A DNA stretch of 64,000 bases from Bathymodiolus brooksi (lineage: Eukaryota > Mollusca > Bivalvia > Mytilida > Modiolidae), in contig OY804578.1 of assembly GCA_963680875.1 (NCBI GenBank), positions 103,755,689 to 103,819,688 of the forward strand, given 5' to 3'. Every line of letters starts with the position of its first letter. The stretch's first letter is position 1. Under the pieces are notes generated by a model. That model did no database searches. It was not told the origin of the DNA and was given only the letters and a program-made list of their open reading frames with translations. Below are positions 1-10,900 of this stretch, piece after piece. A program made the position numbers and the translations under genes.

Positions 1-53
1 GCCATGATATAACTGAAATACTGTTTAAATTGGTGTTGAACACCATAACCCTA
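1..53 (+). mobile_element. SINE family A tail fragment
   Basis: ATGATATAACTGAAATACTG followed by a GGTGTTGAACACCATAACCC-type end, the 3' tail of the tRNA-derived SINE found complete elsewhere here. Truncated by the window edge. Confidence 0.7.
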
Positions 54-80
54 ACACTATAATAAACAAAAAGATATACT

Positions 81-104
81 ATGTATGTATGTATGTATGT
101 ATGT
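81..104. repeat. (ATGT)n microsatellite
   Basis: Six ATGT units in a row. Confidence 0.95.
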
Positions 105-391
105 AGCTAAAAATAGGTAATATTAAAACATAGTAAATGTCATTAAAAGGTAAAAATAACCGTGGTGTAACAAATGACGTTCACTGTGTTTTTATATTCA
201 GTTTAACATTAACTTTTCTAAGTGGGGTGACATTTGTCTTCTCTTTCAAATAATATGTAAAATCTCTCTGTCATGCCTTCACTTCTTCCTTAAGTTCTCT
301 GTGAAGAGGCCAAGTCTGCCTATCTCCCTGGTGTGGTGAGCCCTGTTTAACTGCAGTAACATTGTTCTTCTCTTTGCCTTATGAGAGTGTC

Positions 392-479
392 CTTTTCCCT
401 TTACTTATAATGATTTCATTTTTACCTACAGGGTACTTTTCCCTTTACTTATAATGATTTCATTTTTACCTACAGGGTA
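392..479. repeat. 44-bp tandem duplication covering the stop codon of the IkB-like gene
   Basis: Two 44-bp units (392-435 and 436-479) are essentially identical. A third partial unit continues into coding exon 6. Each carries the CCCTGTAGG/TAA end of the reading frame, so the natural stop and its possible donor are present twice. Confidence 0.85.
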
Positions 480-744
480 CTTTTCCCTTCAAATTCCCAA
501 TTACCTTTTTAACTGGGATGCCTTTTTCCTTTTCTTTCATCTCTAGGTAAGCCTTAGAATCCATACACCTCAATAACATAGAAGCTACCTCATGGTAGCC
601 TCTAGCCTGAGCCGTCATTACTGCTGTGATACTAGCATAGTTTGGCAGGTCTAAATTAGCTCCGACTTTCTGGAACAATTCCACCATAGGTACAATGTTA
701 CCTTCTACTGCATAGAATAATGGCGTCCTACCACTCTTACCATC
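466..744 (-). CDS. IkB-like gene exon 6 (ankyrin repeats 5-6 and C-terminus)
   Basis: Begins after acceptor TTGTAG with [20 protein letters not shown], equivalent to the KSGRSPL step of Bcl-3, then a degenerate sixth repeat ([20 protein letters not shown]) and a Lys-rich tail ending VPCR before TAA. The stop region (TGT AGG TAA) could also act as a splice donor (TAG|GTAAAA), so a further exon beyond the window edge cannot be excluded. Both ends of this exon lie in tandem duplications. Confidence 0.88.
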   Translation of the reverse strand, partial: DGKSGRTPLFYAVEGNIVPMVELFQKVGANLDLPNYASITAVMTAQARGYHEVASMLLRCMDSKAYLEMKEKEKGIPVKKVIGNLKGKVPCR

Positions 745-3700
745 CTACAAGAAATCATTATTATAATACATTTATATTTCAATGCTATCGTCTACTGCAT
801 AGACTAAAGTTGGCATTAAATATCAATCAATCAATCAATCTACTGCATAGCATAATGGCATCCTACCACTCTTGCCATCCTACAAGAAATCATTATTATA
901 ATACATTTATATTGCAGTGTTATCTTCTACTGCATAGACTAAAGTTGGTGTTAAAAATCAATCAATCTACTGCATAGAATAATGGTGTCCTACCACTCTT
1001 ACCATCCCACAAGAAATCATTATTATAATACATTATTAAAAATGGTATTCATAAATAATGTTACATGGTTCACGTTTGAGGACGATTCGGGTGAAGAAGT
1101 TGCCTTGTGAAGGTTGACTTCGTTTTCTTGTAGGTCAAAAGTGAACTACAAGTCGCCTTGTAATTTTGAAGAGTCGTCCTATGTCGCCCCCATATTTTTG
1201 CCACGTGTCATCTATGAAATTGTCGATATCGTATTTATTGAAATTTATCGTATCCTTTAAGCATTTAACATTGTTAACCAATAAATAGCAGTACAATAAG
1301 TCCAAAATGTGTGCAAAGATATAAATATATACCTGGTAAATATCGTTCGAGTTAAAATACAGAGGTACAATGAATTAAAATACAGAGGTAAAAAAAGTTG
1401 TGAATCATGTTAGAAAATACAAAGAAAATTTTACATATCCAAACAGGTAAATAAAGACACAGAAAAAAATAAAATATATCCACAAAATTTTTTTAGTTTC
1501 ATATTGCATTGCATTCTGTAAATTCCTATTAGTTGTCTGGCTCCAAATGCTTTTTAAATTATTTGACTTTTGGGCATGTCTGATGAAAGTTTTTCCAGAA
1601 ATGTGTCAAGCAAACTAAATTAGATATCTATGTTGTTTTTAGATGTTCTGTATTGTGAATACAACTGTGTACCATCCACTCGACATCATAAAAAACATGA
1701 ACGATTTAAAACAGTATTCAAAATTTTTTAATTGAAAATAACATGTTTTACTTTTATATATATAGTCAAACCTGTGTTAAGAGGTCACCTTTGGGACAAA
1801 GAAAAAGTTGTCTACTAAGAAAAATGACCTCTTGAAAGAGGTTCAATTATACAAAATACGACCATTTAATATAGGTGACCTCTTGAAAGAAGTTCAATTA
1901 ATAACACGTGACTGCTTAATAGAGGTGATCACTTGGGCAAGTGTAACTATAATTATTCTTACCTGAATGTTTATATCAGCTTTTTCTGCTAACAAAAATC
2001 GTACAATGTCCATATTGTTTTTCATCACAGCCACATGAATTGGTGCAAGTCCTGAAAAGCAATTTCCCACAAGTCATTAATTCAGGCCTAACTACTCCTT
2101 CAAATTTTTTTTATAACAAACCTAACATTAATTATGCACAAATTCATATGAAAACTGGCAAGCATGTATTTACAAATTTATGTAGCGGTAAAATTAAAAG
2201 GAAGAGATAATTTATGTTACCAAATTTCTTTCTTGACTGACGAAAAGGTCGAAATTCTAATGGGCAATAACCTCTTCTGAAATACTAGCTGTCTGAAAAC
2301 TGAAACATACATGTACATGTATGTGAAAAGGAAGTATATTATAAGGTTTGGGTATAATGTGCTTAATGCCACTTTCAACAATATTTCAGCTTTATCTAAC
2401 ATCATGTATGTTTTCCTTTGAAATTAACTAAAGTTGCCTGTCTGATACAAGATGTTGTATCACCACACTGTGGTGATAAAAGAATGGCGCGACGTTGCAC
2501 GAGACGTTCTCTGCCGAACTACTTAGTCATGACATCATATCATTGGAATGTGAGAGAAAACACAGTAACGTGGCATCGTTGAATGAACGACAAAATAACG
2601 TGATGTCATGCACGAAATGTAGTCTCCCTCAGAATATTGTATAAATTTTACTTTAACCCTTGTTATTTGTTTAAAATTCGTTTTTATTGAAATGTTAGAT
2701 AAACTTATTACATACATAGTGTGTTGGTATAAGACTTTATATCAGGTCTTGCCTGTTGCGTGAACTAACCGCATCACAAAACAGGCTCGACCTAATACAG
2801 TCTTGTACCACCACACTATGTATGTAATGGGTATATATCATGGTGGTCAGTTTTATTGGTGGAGGAAACCAGAGTACCTGGAGAAAACCATCGATCTGTC
2901 GCAAGTCACTGACATACTTCATCACATAATGTTGTACACCTTGCCAAGGCTGGGTTTCGAACTCACAACTTTAGTGGTGTTATACACTGATTGCACAGGT
3001 AGTTGTAAACCCAACAACCGTACGATCATGACCACGACGACCCCACAAGCATATTAAGATAAAATTATATTAAAGAAATCCGATTGAAAATAACAGAACT
3101 AGCATTTTCAATCTAAATGTTGTGGGTTTTTTTTTAATGAAAACAGTTGTAATTGGTAATCCTGACCTCTTTAAAAAATCATTTTTACCAGGATTTGTAT
3201 TGTGAAGTCAACATATGTAACGATATGAGTAAGTATTGGATTGTACTGAATAAAATGTTGTATCGAAGTTCAATGTCTTCTGTTTAGATTATGACAATAT
3301 CACTTATATTTGTGTTAAATTAAAATCAGCAATTGGGGTTGCAAACTGCCATGATCATATACACACCTTCAAATGATAAAAATCCATAAATACCTTAAAA
3401 AAAATCTTAATAAAATTAGGAGATGCACCAAAAAATTACTATATTTCTGTCATAAGGGCAATAACTCCTTCATAAAAAGTCTGACCAGATAAAATTACCA
3501 CAATAATATCAGTGTCTTTGTATATAGTTATATAAGTACATGTATATCAGTAGACATTCATGTTTGACAACTCCAAGTTAAAAAAGTTGACATAGTGTCA
3601 TCATGGGTTTTACGTCACACTGACAGATAATTTTCAAAATCAGAGTCATTTCATTGATACTGACAATATCACTAGGTTAGATCAAAGGAAAAAAGTCCAA

Positions 3701-4890
3701 AGTACCATATCAATATGTAGAATTCAATTGTTGATCTGTTTTGCGAGAATGGATTTCTCTGAGCAATCTTGTATCGAAGCATGAGATGTGATGAGAAGTC
3801 CATTACAAGCAAAACATATTAACAATAGTATGTTTATCCGAGGATTTGAGAATGTGACGTCATTATGACACCACATTATAAAAAACAACAACATTATGTT
3901 AATATTACGCTAATTGTTTGAAGCATGAGATATGATATGCGATGAGAAGTCCATTACAAGCAAAACATATTAACAATAGTATGTTAATCAAGGATTTGGG
4001 AATGTGACATCATTACAACATCACATTAAAAAAACAACAACATTATGTAAATATCACACTAATTGTTTGATAATAGATATCATCCTATGTAAAGATCAAG
4101 GGGAAACTGTATAAATCATCGATAAATAACTGTAATACTTACCGTCAAAATTCCTAGCGTTAATATCTGTACGCTGAGAGTACTTAAAAATCAGCTGAAG
4201 ACATTCAAGAGAGTTGGCTTTTACAGCCATATGGATACAGTTTTCTCCATTTTTGTTGACCAGATTAGGATTAGAACCAGCTAGCAATAATGTATGGACT
4301 GCTTGTATAAACTTTAACTCTACAGCTATATGTAATGGAGTCTGCAAAACAAAACATGGCAAATGTATGACGTTTAACTCAAACAAATGCAGTCAACATT
4401 GTCTATAGTGATCTTTGATGGAAATTCACTATAAAAAAGGTCACATTAGAGTGATTGCTGTTTAATGCCAACTCAGCAATTTTTAAGCTACATTTGTATA
4501 TCATGGCGAGAAGAAGTTAATTTTCAATGGGATGATGATGAGGTCTGCTTTGTACTAGACCAACACCCTAGCTGGATTTTTATAGTACTAGCTCACTGAA
4601 ACAACAGTCTGCGGATATACATGTCGCTCCACTTTGATACATTATCCTGATTCCGAGCCAACCAGTCTTTGCTCTTTCTCTTTAATGCAGCATACTTAGA
4701 GGAGAAGCAACAAATACCAATTTTGTAGTCTTTGGTTTGACCCAATCAGGACTCGAACCCATGATCTACCACACTCGAGGCAAGCACGCAAACCATTACA
4801 CCACCAATGCGGTTATAGAGGTCATGATATTTGCAAACAAAATGTCAATCAACATCAATGTAGATGTACTTATAGTGCATAGTTTCCAGT

Positions 4891-4921
<31 letters not shown>

Positions 4922-7900
4922 GTGTGTATATGGAAATGTCTGTGTTTACTTATTTTTGCTGCCTTGTGTTTTTAAAATCGCTTACTTGTAATCAGGTTGT
5001 AGGTAGCAGATATCTTTTATTCCATAAGTTAATATATCGTCAAGAACATTATGCAGTAGGCATAAAAAAAATAAATAAAAAAATAATAATAATAATTCTA
5101 AAACACTGTCTACATAGTGACTCATGACCTACAGCTAGAAATGTCCTATTTTAGAGACATAGCTCCAAAATATTTATCAAATCACCACAGTAATTCTGCT
5201 CTTTTAACATGTAGAACATATATCCAGTTTTGGCAAATTCTTCCGATTGCAACCATGTGTATCATTCACCTGTAGAGCTTTATTATTCCTGTGTCCACAC
5301 TTTTACCTGTATTATTGACCTGTAGAGTTTTATTTACACTTGTCCACATGTTTACCTGTATTATTTACCTGTTGAGCTTTATTATACCTGTCCCAACTTT
5401 TACCTATATTATTTACCTGTTGAGCTTTATTATACTTGTCCACACTTTTGCCAGATATACTCATCAGGTGTACAAACTTTTGAACCATAACAATGTTCTC
5501 GTGCACAACAGCTATATGTAATGGCCTGTAAAAAGATAATTGTCATTTTTTAACCCCTTCCCATTACGGCAGACACATTTTTTGTGTTAATCAGTGCATA
5601 TATGTTGATACTATATATAATAATAAATTTTGTTCACTTCACGATATAGCTGAAATACTGCTAAAGTTGGCGTCAAACACCAATCAATCAATCAATAGAC
5701 TTCATGTTATTTTTCACATGAAATATAAAAATCTATTTTTCTGAAACATCAATTATCTTCTTGACCCCCTTCTTGTTAGTCTTGACCCCTTTTGGGTCAT
5801 AGATTGGTCTTTTGAGACTATTAAAAACCCTTTTTCCTTAGAAATCTTGAATGTAGACTAATATAAATACAATATACAGTCAAGCCTGTCTTATGTGACC
5901 TTTCAAGGGAACAGTGAAATATGGTCACATAAGACAGGTGGTCACTTAATACAGGTTTAATGTACATGAAATACACTGTGAAGGGAAATAATAATTATGG
6001 TCACATAATACAAGTTATTGCTTAATAGAGGTGGTCACTAAAGCAGGTTTTACTGTAGATGAAAACATTTGATGCTATTGAGACACTTAAGTTATTTATA
6101 ATTTGCAATAAAAAATCAATATCATATGCTCCTTATACAAAATTACATTGTTATACATGTAATTAATTATTTCACAGCAGAATGAAATATTTCTACAATT
6201 ATTTTTTTTTTAATTATCTAACATCTGTACACCTTCATTCAATTATTAATTAAAACTAATTTTGATCATAGAATATGGTAAAAATTCATAATTAAAAATA
6301 CAAGTAGGCCATATATATGTGTCTATTGTTCAATGTTATTCTAAATAACTTTTGTAAGTAATATTTCTTATATTTTCTGATAAAATTATCTATATAGTTA
6401 TACATTCAAACCTGTATTAAGAGGTCACCTTTGAAACAAAGAAAGGGTGGTCTTTTAAGACTTGTGACCTCTTAATACAGGTGACTGCTTAATAGAGGTG
6501 GTTGCTTGGTCAGGACTTACTATATATAGGTAATTAAAAAATAGCCTGCTTTAAGAGAACAATTGAATGTCCTTTTGATCACTATTTTTTAGTGTATTTA
6601 ATAATGCTAAGTCATGACGAGGGTCGTCATGGTTGTGATCGTATGGTAGTTGCATTTACAACTACGGTCTACCTATGCAATCAGTTCCTATCACCACTTA
6701 AGTTGTGAGTTCAAACCCCGTTCATGGCAAGGTGTACTCGATACAACATTATGTGATAAAGTTTGTCAGTGACTTGCGACAGTTCAGTGGTTTTCTCCGG
6801 TTTCCGCCACCAATAATACTGTACGATATATTCCGGTAACTGAAATATTGTTGAAAGTGACGTTAAACACCATAAACCAAAGTCATGACCACTAGTGAAA
6901 ATGTGAGGTAAAATTAATGCAAGCAGCTTTGTTGTTAAGGGACTGACCATTCAAAACACCAAGTAAGCAAAACTAGAGGCTCTCAAGAGCCTGTAATCGC
7001 TCACCTGATTCAAATATGCCTAATTTGCATAATCGGTAAAAATCGACTGAAAGAAAAATTTCACAGAAAACCCAGAATATATGTTAAACTACTCATTGCC
7101 ATGTTGCTGCACTTAAAATTTGATCTCATTATGAATGATTTATAATAAAGTAGCAATGGACAATTGAAGAAATTCTATTTCTAGTAACAGTAGCCATTTT
7201 GAATGGAGGTCAGGGCTGTCAGACACAATTTTGAAAGAGATCCACCAAAGAAACATCCCTGACAAGTTTGGTTTAATTTGGTTCAGTGGTTTCATGGGAG
7301 AAGATTTAATGTGAAAGTTATTGACGTATGACCTCAAGTGATGGCAAAAGCTCACATGGCCTGTGACCAGGTGAACTAAAAAGGTGCTAAAAATATGTTC
7401 TCCATTAGCTAATCAAAATGTAAACAAATATAACATTTCAGTTGTTTTACTGTACTGAGATATATTTATACCAGGAAACTAATAAAAACATTTAATAATT
7501 TACACCTATATGCTTCGCCAGTTTCCTAGTTCTTAAACCTGACCTAATAATTTATAGAATTTACCTATGTGCAATAGTTCAGATACAAATAGAACACAAA
7601 CAAGATCCTGTATACTACAGTGAAACCTATCTAAACCAAACCTCCTTAGGAACAACCATTTGTGTTTGGAATAGTCATATGTTTAATTTATACAGGTTAA
7701 ATTAACAAAGATTTCCTACATTAGGACTTTGTTTAAAGCTTGGTTTATACAGGATTTCATTTCATTCCAGGTTTGGCTGACACATGTTTCTCTAATTTAC
7801 AAACTATAATGTGTGAAGTTTTAATGACACATTATAAGCCCTGTCATGTTTTTACAAATAAAAACATGGCATATTATCAATTGATGAATTTACAATACTT

Positions 7901-10900
7901 GTTATAATTCCTGAATGATCAAATATTGTTGTAAAGTCTAGGCAATGGGAAAGAAAATTATATACATCAAATAACAACAAAAAGACAAAATTGAAAAGTT
8001 TCCAGATGTAGTGTTTACTGACAGATGTAAAGAGTACTCCTCAACTGCAGGCTTTAGGACATTTTACTATCATCTTAAGCTACAAGTACAGTGATTCAGC
8101 TAGACACGGGTCTGGACATTTTACACTCATTTTAAGCTATAAGTACAGTGATTCAGCTAGACACGGGTCTGGACATTTTACACTCATTTTAAGCTACAAG
8201 TACAGTGATTCAGCTAGACACGGGTCTGGACATTTTACACTCATTTTAAGCTACAAGTACAGTGATTCAGCTAGACACGGGTCTGGACATTTTAAACTCA
8301 TTTTAAGCTATAAGTACAGTGATTCAGCTAGACACGGGTCTGGACATTTTACACTCATTTTAAGCTATAAGTACAGTGATTCAGTTAGACACGGGTCTGG
8401 ACATTTTACACTCATTTTAAGCTATAAGTACAGTGATTCAGCTAGACACGGGTCTGGACATTTTACACTCATTTTAAGCTATAAGTACAGTGATTCAGCT
8501 AGACACGGGTCTGGACATTTTACACTCATTTTAAGCTATAAGTACAGTGATTCAGCTAGACATGGGTCTGGACATTTTACACTCATTTTAAGCTATAAGT
8601 ACAGTGATTCAGCTAGACACGGGTCTGGACATTTTACACTCATTTTAAGCTATAAGTACAGTGATTCAGCTAGACATGGGTCTCTGGACATTTGCCCATC
8701 TATTTATATATAGTTTAATTATTAAAGAATGTCCTGAAGAAATTTTGATGAAACTGGCAATTGTCCCAGACGAAATTTATATAAAACTGGAAATTGTCCT
8801 GAAGATTTCAAAGTCTAGCTGAAACACTGGAGTATGTTCATTACTGAAGATCCCACTGCTACTGTGAAATGAAATCAAAACGGGCATCCTTTATTTTAAA
8901 TTGTGTCCAAGTGTAAAGTCCGATAGTCTTTCATGTTCATTTACATCCATATCCTAGTACATGTAGATACAAAGTGACAGAATTAAAACAAACTCTGGAA
9001 ATGCATTCCAGATCCTGTTATCACAATATTTCAAGTTAATCCTGTTATCATAATAACTTACAAGTCTCCATCTTCATCTTGTTGAAGGGCAACCTGCATC
9101 TCATTCAGTAGCATCAGACTCGTGGATGGATCCACTGCAACAGAGTTCACTCTCTCTGGTGGACCCGGGGTGTTTGGACCTAGAAATATAAATCATCAAT
9201 AATCCATCAATGTTTATTATCTAAATATGGTGTCAATCAAACTGCTTTGGGGTCCAATACTACTGAAGTTATAAGTAAAACTCAAAAATGTGAATCTGGT
9301 CCACTAAATTAATATTGGTGTCAACCATTGATATTTATTAGCAACACTGTGATGATTTTACCACTACTGGTGGACTGTTAGTCCCCAAGTAAATTACCAT
9401 CTCAGGAATTAGGATCTCTTTGTCGACGTGAAATAAATTGATATTACTGTACCCCGCTATTATTAATATTCCAAAAATGTTCAAATATTAAAATATGAGA
9501 AATTGTCTTATAATTGAGGTTTATCTCCCTTATAAAGTTCAGTGTTCTTGCTATATGGAAACAGTGTGGTGCAGCACCCTGCCCTTAAAATCATTTACAC
9601 ACCATCCCTCTTTCAAAACCTTTATGTCCCTCTAGTTATAATTTCAATATATAGAGGGGGTTGGGAATTAATAACATTTCTTGGTGAAACATAGCAAACA
9701 ATGTCTTTACATTTTTAGTTATAACTTACCAATTAGTTACTTTCATTTGAACAAGTTGGATGTGAAAAAAAATTCCTGACCTACCAAACAATTTTTTTGA
9801 ACATGAAACCTGAAACATGCATATATATTTTTTTTTTAACAAAACAAATATTTTCATGGATGTCCCAGTCGGCAGTACTTAACACTTTAAAGGGAAACTT
9901 CGCGATTTTTTACATGTTAGCTAAATATGTTCCTGGTGATATAAAATACATATTCACAAAGTTTTATCGACATATTTCCACAAATAACGAAGCAAATCGC
10001 AAATTTGTAATATTAATTTCTAATTTTTTCATGGGTTGATGTTTTAGCCCGATAATTGCATTGTGGGATTGAAATTTAAAGTCTGGGTAGCTGCTGTTAA
10101 ATTCCCTCCATTTAAAGTGCTCAGAGGACTGTAATTTAAATCTAATAACCGTTGGAAAATTAAATACTGAAGTGAACAGCTACATACCTTTTTGACAAAC
10201 AACTATTTTAAATGAACAAAATGTTTCATTTCCTTTATATTTACAACGGAAAAAGTGTTTTACAACAGTCACCTATATTCACTATATGTAGGATCCCTTT
10301 TGCAATTATGTTCACTTTGTTTTACTGCTAATGACAAAAATGTGCTGAAAAATATAATGGATGATTTTGACAACGCCTAACTTGTGTATTGATCCGATTA
10401 ATAAAATGGGAATTTGAATACACACTATTTGCTTTCCAAGACGAGTTGGTAGATCGTTTATTATTTATCAAAGATCAAATATTTTTAAAACATTAGAATA
10501 AATATAATGTTGAAATAACAGGAACAATTATAATTGTAATTATGTTTTAGATGATAAAAAAGTATACACCATCCTTGAAATTATAAGTTTTCATTATTAG
10601 AGGTGCCAAATTGGCCTAACTATATATAGCTGTCTCATCATAATTAATATGTATTCACAATTTTAACGATCGATGTTCATAAAAGATGTTTTAATTTTAA
10701 TTAAAGAACTAAAAATTAAAGGTTAGGAGATCGGGTGGCAACTGAGTTTACAAAGTTAGTGTTTAAAGAAAAAAAACCTCTTTGCTCAGTGACCCCCAGA
10801 AGGCACAAAACCTAAATATATGATTTTTTTCAGATCGGAACCCTGTAAGCAAACTTGACCTATAATTTTGATACCCACTGATATTCATTCAGACAAAGTT

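Noticed and set aside
8056..8692. Regular 57-bp repeats reminiscent of a CRISPR array
   Set aside because: The units are contiguous with no variable spacers, and the context is an animal intron; it is a minisatellite.
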